Translations under genes and position numbers: made by a program | Part shown: in pieces, positions 35,020 to 42,755 of the stretch | Position numbering within the stretch: the first letter of the stretch is position 1 | Layout of the letters: every line of letters begins with the position of its first letter | Source of the DNA: Deltaproteobacteria bacterium | Lineage (GTDB): Bacteria; Desulfobacterota; Syntrophorhabdia; Syntrophorhabdales; Syntrophorhabdaceae | Direction of reading: 5' to 3' | Assembly: GCA_022711595.1 (NCBI GenBank) | Contig: JAKLET010000008.1 | Span: forward strand, 1-64,000 | Length of the DNA: 64,000 nucleotides | The notes under the pieces: generated by a model | Told to the model about the DNA's origin: nothing | The model's database searches: none | The model's input: only the letters and a program-made list of their open reading frames with translations

Positions 35020-36402
35020 ATGAAGAGGTTTTTTGTCACGCTGTTGCTTGTTTGTTTCCTTGGGATGCCGGCCCTGGCCCTGCATGCACTTGCACAGGAT
35101 GCCCCGTCGGTTGCCGGGGGAGCGGTCCGGGAAGGGGCCGCACCGTCCGCGCCCGCTGCGCAGGCCCCGCTGAAGGCCGACACAGGCGATACGGCGTGGC
35201 TTATTGTTGCCACCGCCCTTGTCATGCTCATGACCCCGGGTCTGGCATTCTTTTACGGGGGTATGGTGGGGCGCAAGAACGTGCTGGGTATCCTCATGCA
35301 ATGCTTCACGATCCTCTGTCTCATCAGTGTCCAGTGGGTCCTTTACGGCTACAGCCTGTCCTTCGCGCCTGGAAAGGGTTTCTGGGGAAGTCTCGAGTGG
35401 GCGGGCCTCAAGGGTGTCGGTTTTGCCCCCTACGCGGACTATGCCGCGACGATCCCGCATCAGTTGTTCATGGTCTTTCAGATGATGTTTGCCATCATCA
35501 CTCCGGCTCTCATCATCGGGGCGTTCGCGGAGCGGATGAAATTCTCGGCATTTGTTGTTTTCATGGTCCTCTGGGCGACATTTGTCTATGATCCTGTCTG
35601 TCACTGGGTGTGGGGCGTGGGCGGATGGCTCAAGGAACTGGGGGCCCTCGATTTTGCCGGGGGCACCGTTGTCCACATAAACGCCGGTATCGCCGCGTTG
35701 ATGACTGCCATCTTTATCGGCAAAAGAAAAGGGGCCGCCGGCAAGGCGATACTTCCCCACAACCTTCCCTTTACCATTCTCGGCACAGCCCTTTTGTGGT
35801 TCGGATGGTTCGGGTTCAACGCGGGCAGTTCCCTGGGGGCAAACGATATCGCCGTGAACGCCTTTATTGTGACGAACACCGCCGCGGCGGCCGCAGGGTT
35901 GACGTGGGCTCTCATAGACTGGATCTTCAATAAAAAGCCGACCATGCTCGGCATGGCGACAGGCGCCGTGGCAGGCCTTGTTGCAATAACCCCGGCGGCC
36001 GGTTTCGTGAGCGCGTTGTCGGCCATCGCCATAGGTGTGCTGGTCAGTGTTCTCTGTTACTTTGTTGTGGCCTACATCAAGCCGAAACTCGGTTACGACG
36101 ATGCCCTTGATGTCTTCGGCGTACACTGTGTCGGGGGGATCTGGGGTGCCGTAGCAACCGGGCTCTTTGCCTCGAAGGCGGTCAACCCCGCGGGGGCCGA
36201 CGGGCTTTTCTTCGGGAACCCCAAACAGCTGCTCGTGCAGGTCATCGCGGTCGCCGCGACGGCCGCCTACAGCTTCGCCGCGAGCTTCATCATCTACAAG
36301 GCCATCGACCTTGTCATGAAGGTGCGCGTGAAGGAAAAGGACGAGATCGTAGGCCTCGACCTGACCCAGCACCACGAGAACGCCTATACAGTGCTCGAAT
36401 AG
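35020..36402 (+). CDS. amt: Ammonium transporter, copy 1
   Basis: A 460-residue Amt. A cleavable signal peptide (MKRFFVTLLLVCFLGMPALA) precedes a spacer and 11 helices. Signature parts: DTAWLIVATALVMLMTPGLAFFYGGMV, the pore-region DPVCHWVWGVGGWL, and twin-His helices FAGGTVVHINAG and VFGVHCVGGIWG. The C-terminal tail KVRVKEKDEIVGLDLTQHHENAY is the PII-binding regulatory region. AGGAGGTGTAAG precedes the ATG. The PII gene follows by 18 bp, the classic amt-glnK pair. Confidence 0.95.
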   Translation: MKRFFVTLLLVCFLGMPALALHALAQDAPSVAGGAVREGAAPSAPAAQAPLKADTGDTAWLIVATALVMLMTPGLAFFYGGMVGRKNVLGILMQCFTILCLISVQWVLYGYSLSFAPGKGFWGSLEWAGLKGVGFAPYADYAATIPHQLFMVFQMMFAIITPALIIGAFAERMKFSAFVVFMVLWATFVYDPVCHWVWGVGGWLKELGALDFAGGTVVHINAGIAALMTAIFIGKRKGAAGKAILPHNLPFTILGTALLWFGWFGFNAGSSLGANDIAVNAFIVTNTAAAAAGLTWALIDWIFNKKPTMLGMATGAVAGLVAITPAAGFVSALSAIAIGVLVSVLCYFVVAYIKPKLGYDDALDVFGVHCVGGIWGAVATGLFASKAVNPAGADGLFFGNPKQLLVQVIAVAATAAYSFAASFIIYKAIDLVMKVRVKEKDEIVGLDLTQHHENAYTVLE

Positions 36403-36420
36403 AGGAGGGAGGAACATATC

Positions 36421-36762
36421 ATGAAACTTATTATAGCGATCATACAACCCGACAGGCTTGAGTCCGTGAAACAGGAGCTTTACAAGCAGGAAGTGTATCT
36501 CATAACCGTGAACGAGGTCCTGGGCCACGGCAGGCAGATGGGCGTCACCGAGGTGTACCGCGGGGTGAAGGAGATGGGCAACCTCCTGAGAAAGATACGT
36601 CTCGAAATTGCGGTCAATGAGGATTTTGCGGAGAAGACGATAAGCGCCATAATAAAGGGCGCCCAGACGGGTGAGACGGGCGACGGCAAGATATTCGTTC
36701 TTGACCTTGCAGAATGCGTCCGTATAAGGACTGAGGAGAGGGGAGGCGTGGCGATAGGGTAA
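36421..36762 (+). CDS. glnK: Nitrogen regulatory protein PII
   Basis: A 113-residue PII. The T-loop reads [19 protein letters not shown] with the modifiable Tyr51 kept and Met in place of the common Lys40; the Lys58-type 2-oxoglutarate contact is in LLRKIRLEI. The B-loop [11 protein letters not shown] and C-loop [12 protein letters not shown] are intact, so ATP/ADP and 2-oxoglutarate binding is expected. It should gate the adjacent Amt proteins. The stop runs into a gtaataggtgatagg word repeat. Confidence 0.93.
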   Translation: MKLIIAIIQPDRLESVKQELYKQEVYLITVNEVLGHGRQMGVTEVYRGVKEMGNLLRKIRLEIAVNEDFAEKTISAIIKGAQTGETGDGKIFVLDLAECVRIRTEERGGVAIG

Positions 36763-36900
36763 CAAAACAGGTAATAGGTGATAGGTTATGGGTAATAGTA
36801 AGAACAGTTTGAGTGTTTGTGAAACGGTCCTGCTCTTAACGTTCAAGCGGTTCAAGCCGTTTCTTCTCCCATAACCCATGATCCGTCTTCATTAGTTACC
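36763..36900. repeat. Word repeats C and A after glnK
   Basis: gtaataggtgataggttatggg (from about 36770) and the inverted cccataacccatgatcc (36868-36884) form a stem. Between them lie family A units gttcaagcggttcaagccgttt (36841-36862). Confidence 0.65.
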
Positions 36901-37216
36901 GATACGGTGCTTTTTTTCTTTGTAGATGAAAAGCACATCGGTGTGCTGCACACAAAGGCGTTCCCGTGAACGGGGACGTCTTTTTTATGCTCCAACACAG
37001 GCGTTCCGGAGCCAAGCTTAATATATCATTGTGGTTTTTTGTATACGTCTTTCTTGCCCGCTGGCAGGATTTGAGGAGAAAGCGGGGGAGGGCTGCCCCA
37101 TTTCCAAGGCCCTGGAGAATCGATGAGGGACTGGGAGGGTTTTTGTTGAAGTTGCGAGGCAGACACCGGTGTATCGGTCGGTGGTGCCCGTTCAATCCAG
37201 TAAAAGGAGTATCTTT
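36901..37216. other. Leader region of amt2 without a gene
   Basis: Apart from the terminator hairpin at 36954-36986, this 316-bp stretch holds a GC-rich segment with short direct and inverted repeats. Open frames here are short and unlike known proteins. No clear promoter or sigma-54 site was found. Confidence 0.4.
36954..36986 (+). terminator. Rho-independent terminator between glnK and amt2
   Basis: aaaggcgttcccg (36954-36966), tgaa loop, cggggacgtcttt (36971-36983): a 13-bp stem with two G-T pairs and a run of six T. Depending on the promoter position it ends the amt1-glnK mRNA or attenuates amt2. Confidence 0.8.
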
Positions 37217-38569
37217 ATGAAAAAGATCGCAGTTTTGATCATGGTGTTTATGTTTGTCGGTTGCGCTGTTCTTGTCTTCGGCCAGTCTGTGAGTGGGACG
37301 CAGGGGCAGCAGCAAACTGAGGTTGCACTGTACAGCCCGGGGGTGATCGACACCGGTGATACCGCGTGGATGCTTATATCCACTGCCCTTGTCATGTTCA
37401 TGACACCGGGCCTGGCTTTTTTTTACGGGGGCATGGTGGGACGCAAGAACGTGCTCGGCGTGCTTATGCAGTGCATCGTGATCCTGTGCGTTATCAGTAT
37501 TCAGTGGGTCCTTTTCGGCTACAGTCTGTCCTTCGCTCCCGGAAAGGGTTTCTGGGGAGATCTCCGGTGGATAGGGTTAAGCGGTGTGGGATTTGCCCCT
37601 TATACGGATTATGCTGCTACGATACCACATCAATTGTTCATGGCGTTCCAGATGATGTTCGCGATCATCACGCCGGCGCTCATCATAGGGGCATTTGCCG
37701 AAAGGATGAAGTTTTCTGCTTTCCTGATCTTTACGGTATTGTGGGCCACATTCGTTTATGACCCTGTCTGCCACTGGGTGTGGGGTGCTGGCGGGTGGCT
37801 GAAGGAACTGGGAGTGATAGATTTCGCGGGAGGCATCGTTGTGCACATCAATGCCGGCATTGCCGCGCTCATGACGGCGATCTTTATCGGCAAGCGCAAC
37901 GGCGGGAGCAAGGCGATCCTTCCCCACAACCTCCCCTTTACCATCCTTGGCACGGGCCTTTTGTGGTTCGGATGGTTTGGGTTCAACGCCGGCAGTTCAC
38001 TGGGAGCGAACGCATTGGCTGTCAACGCCTTCGTCGTGACCAACACGGCAGGGGCCGCGGCGGGATTGAGCTGGGCGCTTCTCGACTGGATATTCAACAA
38101 GAAGCCCACCGTGCTTGGAACGGTTACGGGAGCAGTGGGCGGCCTTGCGGCGATCACGCCGGCCGCCGGGTACGTGAGCGCCTCTTCAGCTATCATCATA
38201 GGTGTCCTTGTCAGTGTCTTCTGCTATGTTGCCGTGGCATACATCAAACCGAAGCTTGGTTATGATGATGCTCTCGATGTCTTCGGTGTCCATTGCGTTG
38301 GGGGCATATGGGGTACCCTGGCGGCCGGTCTGTTCGCATCAAAGGCGGTCAATCCCGCGGGGCCCGACGGGCTGTTTTTCGGCAACCCCAAACAGTTCCT
38401 CATCCAACTTGCTGCCGCAGGCGTGACCCTCGTCTACAGCTTCGCCGCGAGCTTCATCATCTACAAGGCCATCGACCTTGTCATGAAGGTGCGCGTGAAG
38501 GAAAAGGAAGAGATCATAGGCCTCGACCTGACTCAGCACCACGAGAACGCCTATACGGTGCTTGAATAG
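37217..38569 (+). CDS. amt: Ammonium transporter, copy 2 (near-duplicate)
   Basis: A 450-residue Amt colinear with copy 1 and close to identical in most helices, including the twin-His segments (VVHINAG, VFGVHCVGG) and PII-binding tail KEKEEIIGLDLTQHHENAY. The N-terminus has its own signal peptide (MKKIAVLIMVFMFVGCAVLVFG). A 75-nt stretch near the 3' end (38434-38508) is base-for-base identical to copy 1 (36267-36341), although surrounding codons differ, which suggests gene conversion. ATG 37217 has AAGGAG upstream; a further upstream in-frame start at 37169 lacks one. No second PII gene follows. Confidence 0.94.
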   Translation: MKKIAVLIMVFMFVGCAVLVFGQSVSGTQGQQQTEVALYSPGVIDTGDTAWMLISTALVMFMTPGLAFFYGGMVGRKNVLGVLMQCIVILCVISIQWVLFGYSLSFAPGKGFWGDLRWIGLSGVGFAPYTDYAATIPHQLFMAFQMMFAIITPALIIGAFAERMKFSAFLIFTVLWATFVYDPVCHWVWGAGGWLKELGVIDFAGGIVVHINAGIAALMTAIFIGKRNGGSKAILPHNLPFTILGTGLLWFGWFGFNAGSSLGANALAVNAFVVTNTAGAAAGLSWALLDWIFNKKPTVLGTVTGAVGGLAAITPAAGYVSASSAIIIGVLVSVFCYVAVAYIKPKLGYDDALDVFGVHCVGGIWGTLAAGLFASKAVNPAGPDGLFFGNPKQFLIQLAAAGVTLVYSFAASFIIYKAIDLVMKVRVKEKEEIIGLDLTQHHENAYTVLE

Positions 38570-38684
38570 AAAGGCTCCAGGTTCCAAAGTTCCAGGTTTC
38601 AGGGGTTATCTTTAGAAAAATGTTTCTTTATGTTTTTCCGTTTTTTTCTGGAACATTGAACCTGGAACTTTGGAACTTTCTCTC
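38570..38684. repeat. Word repeat family D, inverted pair after amt2
   Basis: gctccaggttccaaagttccaggtttcagg (38573-38602) is matched inverted by ggaacattgaacctggaactttggaac (about 38650-38676). The arms begin right after the amt2 stop and enclose a T-rich 45-nt loop region. Confidence 0.7.
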
Positions 38685-38704
38685 TGTTAACCCTAAATAT
38701 TTTC

Positions 38705-38733
38705 TTGTAAATTACTCTATGTTGCATTATAAT
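38705..38733 (+). promoter_or_regulatory. Candidate promoter upstream of the 86-aa gene and Hdr/GOGAT operon
   Basis: TTGTAA (38705-38710), 17-bp spacer, TATAAT (38728-38733). The -10 is perfect and the -35 is weak, as for an activated promoter. Confidence 0.5.
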
Positions 38734-38864
38734 AGGATTGCACATCGACGTGCCGATCCCTCAACGACCTCAGAGGGGTTTTCAAAAAACACGAACAAAG
38801 CCGTTCATAAACAAGTCAACGTCTTGGACTAATTAAGCCTTAACAGCCTTGGAGTGAGGTGCAT

Positions 38865-39125
38865 ATGGCAGGTTTATACAGTTTAAGACATTTCCCCATT
38901 GTGAAGGTCATTCCGCTCAGTGTTCTCGACGGGGAAAAAGAAAAAATGGGAGATACCGCCCTTGGCGGCATTGTATCGAGTGCCATCGAATCCCTCAGGG
39001 ATATTCAAATGCTCTGGGAAAGCGATCATGGCGACAACGGCCTGAGAGACGGGTTCCAGAAGCTCCGCTACCAGCTCGAGTATCTCAGGAAATACTGCCA
39101 GGGTGACGAAGCTATATTGAAATAG
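38865..39125 (+). CDS. Small hypothetical protein (86 aa)
   Basis: A soluble 86-residue protein with two predicted helices in the second half (IESLRDIQMLWESDHG, LRDGFQKLRYQLEYLRKYCQ). No family recognised. GGAG/GAGG lies upstream of ATG 38865. It lies just before the amidotransferase and Hdr/GOGAT operon, separated by a GC-rich hairpin (39152-39174) without T-run. Confidence 0.55.
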   Translation: MAGLYSLRHFPIVKVIPLSVLDGEKEKMGDTALGGIVSSAIESLRDIQMLWESDHGDNGLRDGFQKLRYQLEYLRKYCQGDEAILK

Positions 39126-39151
39126 ACCGACCACCCCCAATCCCCCCTGAT

Positions 39152-39174
39152 GCCCCCGCTTCTTGCGGGGGCAT
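39152..39174. repeat. GC-rich hairpin before the amidotransferase gene
   Basis: gcccccgc and gcgggggc pair over 8 bp around ttctt. No T-run follows. It lies 20-40 bp upstream of the amidotransferase start and could affect translation or mRNA processing. Confidence 0.55.
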
Positions 39175-39192
39175 CAGGGAAGGAGGGAGAAC

Positions 39193-39969
39193 ATGGAAAA
39201 GAGATTGCTTGTAGTGAAACACGTTGAACAGGAAGGACCGGGATATATTGCGGAACTATTCGCCGCAGACGGATGGGATATCCAGATCACGGACCTTTCA
39301 TGCGGAGCGGTACTCCCGCATGACCTCGATGATATAGGGGGGATAGTGATCATGGGCGGGCCTATGAATGTTTACGAGGAAGAGGCCTATCCTTTCCTGA
39401 AAGATGAAGAATCTTTCGTCCGGCGCGCCCTTATCGACGAAGTTCCGGTCCTTGGCATCTGCCTCGGGGCCCAGCTTTTGGCGAAGACATGCGGTGCTCG
39501 GATAACAAGGTCGCCAAAAAGAGAGATAGGATGGTTCACCGTTGCAAAGACCCAGGAGGGATTGAAAGACCCTCTCTTCAGGGGGAATCCTCAGCGTATG
39601 ACCGTTTTCCAATGGCACGAGGACACCTTCGACATTCCTGACGACGGTGTCCTTCTTGCAAAGGGCCGGATCTGCGGGAACCAGGCATTCAGGGTAGGGC
39701 ACAGCGCCTACGGCCTCCAGTTCCATATAGAAGTGACACCGGAGATGGTGGAGGCATGGATGAGGGACAAAAAAGGGATCGATGTGAATAAGATAATCCG
39801 TGACGGCAGGAAGATCCTGGAAAGCTTTTCCGATCAGGGGAAAAGGATCATCACGAACTTTAAGAAGATCGTTGAATCTTCCCTGCAATACCGCAAGATC
39901 ATCACCCGTTTCGTGAACGAAAGCAGGTGGTCGGAGAGGCGGCAGATAAACTGGTGGGAAGCGGTTTGA
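39193..39969 (+). CDS. Class I glutamine amidotransferase (GuaA-N-like)
   Basis: This 258-residue protein has the full triad: nucleophile Cys in GICLGAQLLA (about residue 84), and His/Glu in GLQFHIEVTPEM. The oxyanion segment IVIMGGPMNVYEE is present. It would release ammonia from glutamine for an unknown acceptor. A basic C-terminal extension of about 60 residues (KKIVESSLQYRKIITRFV...) is not typical of the family. AAGGAGGGAG precedes the ATG. First gene of the 15 kb Hdr/GOGAT/MetFV operon. Confidence 0.85.
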   Translation: MEKRLLVVKHVEQEGPGYIAELFAADGWDIQITDLSCGAVLPHDLDDIGGIVIMGGPMNVYEEEAYPFLKDEESFVRRALIDEVPVLGICLGAQLLAKTCGARITRSPKREIGWFTVAKTQEGLKDPLFRGNPQRMTVFQWHEDTFDIPDDGVLLAKGRICGNQAFRVGHSAYGLQFHIEVTPEMVEAWMRDKKGIDVNKIIRDGRKILESFSDQGKRIITNFKKIVESSLQYRKIITRFVNESRWSERRQINWWEAV

Positions 39970-39993
39970 AAAAAAACAGGTAAAGGTGCAGAG

Positions 39994-40416
39994 TTGAACG
40001 ATCAAATTCCTAAAATATATCTCTTCTATTGCGCGACAAGCTGCGATCAGGAAGAACTGATGCGGAGCTATTCCCGCCAAACCGGCGAGATAAAGGCAAT
40101 CCCCCTGCCCTGTTCCGGAAAGCTGGACATTCTGTACCTCACCAAGGCCTTTGACACCGGCGCGGACGGAGCTGTCATCATGATGTGCAAGGAAGGTGAG
40201 TGCCGTTACATGGAAGGGAATCTGCGTTCCAGGAAACGGGCGCAGGCCGTCGACGAACTGCTGCAGGAAGCCGGGCTGGGGAAAGGGCGGGTCAAGGTGA
40301 TCCAGATCGACGAAGAAGGGATGGCAGGGGCTGTCCGCAGATTGGAAGATTTCCGGCTTCAGATAAAGACAATGGTACAGAGCGCCCCGGATCTGCAGGC
40401 ATCACGGGGCCAATAG
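39994..40416 (+). CDS. MvhD/FlpD-like hydrogenase iron-sulfur subunit, copy 1
   Basis: A 140-residue protein with the MvhD pattern of conserved cysteines: YCATSC (C13, C17), PCSGK (C40) and MCKEGEC (about C65, C70), binding a 2Fe-2S cluster. MvhD passes electrons between a hydrogenase or other donor and HdrA. The TTG start has AAAGGTG upstream. It precedes metF, as in MetF-associated Hdr complexes. A second copy lies at the far end of the operon. Confidence 0.85.
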   Translation: MNDQIPKIYLFYCATSCDQEELMRSYSRQTGEIKAIPLPCSGKLDILYLTKAFDTGADGAVIMMCKEGECRYMEGNLRSRKRAQAVDELLQEAGLGKGRVKVIQIDEEGMAGAVRRLEDFRLQIKTMVQSAPDLQASRGQ

Positions 40417-40439
40417 TTATTCGACAAGGAGTGCAGGGT

Positions 40440-41330
40440 ATGAAACCTGACAGCAAGTTGGCAGTTAAGATCGGCGGCAAAGAATTTATTTTCACCGCCG
40501 AGTATTTGCCGGTGGCCGCCGCCGCCTTGACGGTCGATCCCAAAATGTTCGGCGGGGTGACGGCGGTGAATGTGGGCGATAATCACTACGGTGTGTCCAT
40601 GTCAAGCCTGGCCGGGTCTCTGGCTTTAAGCCAGGCCGGCATCGAACCGGTGTTTCAGATAATAACGAGAGACCGCAACCGCATCGCACTCCAATCCGAT
40701 CTGCTCGGAGCGGCTTATCTCGGTATCAAGAATGTGTTGTGCCTTACCGGTTTTCACCAGACCCTCATCGGCTGCAGTGAATCGGCCAATGTCTTCGACG
40801 TTGATTCCATCCAACTGATAGATATCGTCAGGAAGATGAATGAGGGGCAGTTGCTGGACGGCACGAAGATCCAGGGGGATTTCGGCATGCTCGTGGGTGC
40901 CGTGGCCAACCCGAATTTAAAGCCCCTTGAATTGAATATTCTGCGGCTTGGGAAAAAAGTGAGCGCCGGCGCTGATTTTATCCAGACTCAGTCCATATTT
41001 GATGTCGATGACTTCAAGGTTTGGCTGGAGGCCGTCCGCAGCGAGAGGCTTGCCGACAGGACCGCGATACTTGCCGGCGTACTGCCCCTCAGGAGTGCCG
41101 CCCATGCCAGAGAATTGACCGATACGCATACCGATTTCATTATTCCTGAAAACATCATCAACCGGCTGACGGCAGCAGGCGATGCCGGGGCACAGGAAAA
41201 AGAGGGCATTAAAATCGCCGCCGAAATTATCGGTAAACTCAAGGGCCTTCCGGGACTGAGAGGTGTCCATATTCTCTCCGGCGGCAGCGAGTCGAAGGTA
41301 AGCGAGCTATTGGCGGCTGTATCGAAATAA
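40440..41330 (+). CDS. metF: 5,10-methylenetetrahydrofolate reductase
   Basis: A 296-residue MetF-type TIM barrel: FTAEYLPVAAAA with the catalytic-type Glu, the NVGDNHYGVSMSSLAGSLALSQAGIEPVFQI strand, GADFIQTQSIFD, and the C-terminal helix pair. MetF reduces methylene-THF to methyl-THF; with MetV and Hdr partners the electrons need not come directly from NAD(P)H. A strong AAGGAG precedes ATG 40440; a longer in-frame reading from 40200 overlaps the mvhD gene and is not needed. Confidence 0.88.
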   Translation: MKPDSKLAVKIGGKEFIFTAEYLPVAAAALTVDPKMFGGVTAVNVGDNHYGVSMSSLAGSLALSQAGIEPVFQIITRDRNRIALQSDLLGAAYLGIKNVLCLTGFHQTLIGCSESANVFDVDSIQLIDIVRKMNEGQLLDGTKIQGDFGMLVGAVANPNLKPLELNILRLGKKVSAGADFIQTQSIFDVDDFKVWLEAVRSERLADRTAILAGVLPLRSAAHARELTDTHTDFIIPENIINRLTAAGDAGAQEKEGIKIAAEIIGKLKGLPGLRGVHILSGGSESKVSELLAAVSK

Positions 41331-41345
41331 TTGAGGCGAAAGGAA

Positions 41346-42755
41346 ATGCCGAAGAAATATCACATAGACACGAAAAAGATCCCGCCGAGATTGCCGAAGA
41401 CAGGCAAGTTCGGGATCGTCGATTGGCGCGAGGACTGCGCCCGGTGCCACAATTGCGTGAAAAAGGCCTGCGTGTATGACCGATACCGGCAGGAGATGCA
41501 ATATATTAAGGACCTTGAAGAATTCAGCGCAATGTTCTTCGAGTGCATGGGCTGTTTCTCCTGTGTACAGAAGTGCACGAAAGGCCTTTTGGCCTTGACG
41601 GTGAATCCCCAGTATGAACGCATGGGCAACGGGTATTATACGCCCGATATAATCCTGACGACATGGAACCAGGCCGAGACGGCTGGCATTCCGGTTTCCG
41701 GCGCCGGCTACCGGGGTAAATTTACAGGCTCCGGTTTTGATTCCATGTGGACCGATATGTCGGAGATCGTCCGACCCACCCGCGATGGTATCCACGGGCG
41801 TGAATATATAAGCACTTCCGTTGATATCGGAAGGAAACCAAAATTGCTTTCATTTGAAAACAATGAACTGACCACCGTGCTGCCGCCGCTCGTGGACCTG
41901 CCGGTCCCGATAGTAATCGACATGTTCCCCGAGGAGTATCATTTCCCCAGTCTCACGCCCATGCTGCTGGCCGCTGCAGTTAATACCGGCACGATGGTGA
42001 TCGTCGATTGGGAGCGACATGACCTCCTGGGAACGTATAAGGAGAAGCATCTGTCGAACATAGCCTTCTACGTTGGAAAGGATGCCTCTCTGCCGACGCC
42101 GGAGATACTCGGAAAGCTGCGACTGATCGAGATCGCCGATGGTAATGGGATCGAGGACCGGATAAAAGAGATCAAGGCCGTCAATCCACGTCTGGTGGTC
42201 GCGGTGAGGGTTGAACTGGACTCCCGCGGCGAAGGCAGATCTATAGAGCTTGCCCGTAATCCCGCTATCGAGGCGATCCACATCGTGTCCGATATCAACG
42301 GCAACCAGACAGGAGTGGAAAAACCGAAGTTTATAAAAGACATGACACGGCACATCCACACTGCTCTGGTAAAAGACGGTATCCGGGACGAAGTGACCAT
42401 TATCGCAGGAGGAGGCATCGCCCTGGCGGAACATATGGCGAAAGAGATCATTTGCGGCGCTGATGCGATAGCCATCAATATGCCTCTGCTGATCGGTCTT
42501 GAATGCCGTTTCTGCAAAAGCTGCCGCGATGGTTTTGACTGTCCGGCAAAGATCGAAAGTATCACCGCAGAATATGGGGCCGGACGCATGACCAACCTTA
42601 TCGCGGTCTGGCACGACCAGTTGATCGAGGTTATGGGGGCAATGGGAATGCGGGAGGCCAGACGCCTGCGCGGCGAGACCGGCCGTGCATTGTTCTTTGA
42701 AGACATAGAGGAGGAGACCTTTGGAAGGCTCTTTGGCAAGAGAATCAGCGCTTAA
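41346..42755 (+). CDS. Glutamate synthase central-domain-like protein with ferredoxin-type N-terminus, paralogue 1
   Basis: This 469-residue protein has an N-terminal dicluster region (CARCHNCVKKAC, CMGCFSCVQKC, about 28-80) and a C-terminal FMN-barrel region like the Glu_synthase domain (IIAGGGIALAEHMAKEIICGADAIAINMPLL) ending with an iron-sulfur motif CRFCKSCRDGFDC. It lacks the GGMSFGS stretch kept in its neighbour, so its acceptor or activity may differ. ATG 41346 is taken with GAGG upstream; a TTG at 41331 is possible. Its end overlaps the next gene by 35 bp. Confidence 0.78.
   Translation: MPKKYHIDTKKIPPRLPKTGKFGIVDWREDCARCHNCVKKACVYDRYRQEMQYIKDLEEFSAMFFECMGCFSCVQKCTKGLLALTVNPQYERMGNGYYTPDIILTTWNQAETAGIPVSGAGYRGKFTGSGFDSMWTDMSEIVRPTRDGIHGREYISTSVDIGRKPKLLSFENNELTTVLPPLVDLPVPIVIDMFPEEYHFPSLTPMLLAAAVNTGTMVIVDWERHDLLGTYKEKHLSNIAFYVGKDASLPTPEILGKLRLIEIADGNGIEDRIKEIKAVNPRLVVAVRVELDSRGEGRSIELARNPAIEAIHIVSDINGNQTGVEKPKFIKDMTRHIHTALVKDGIRDEVTIIAGGGIALAEHMAKEIICGADAIAINMPLLIGLECRFCKSCRDGFDCPAKIESITAEYGAGRMTNLIAVWHDQLIEVMGAMGMREARRLRGETGRALFFEDIEEETFGRLFGKRISA

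Noticed and set aside
35002-36879. 625-codon open frame on the minus strand across amt1 and glnK
   Set aside because: Antisense shadow; Arg/Gly/His-rich product with no family features, while both plus genes are unmistakable.
37040-37080. Sigma-54 promoter upstream of amt2 (ctggcaggatttgagg)
   Set aside because: The GG...GC spacing and the TTGC element do not match the -24/-12 consensus.
36966-37220. 84-codon plus-strand frame before amt2
   Set aside because: It starts inside the terminator hairpin, has no ribosome site and an Arg-rich random composition.
38620-38832. 70-codon frame after amt2
   Set aside because: It is composed of word-repeat D and promoter DNA and has no ribosome site.
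40200-40439. N-terminal extension of MetF
   Set aside because: It overlaps mvhD in another frame; a strong Shine-Dalgarno and the family N-terminus point to ATG 40440.
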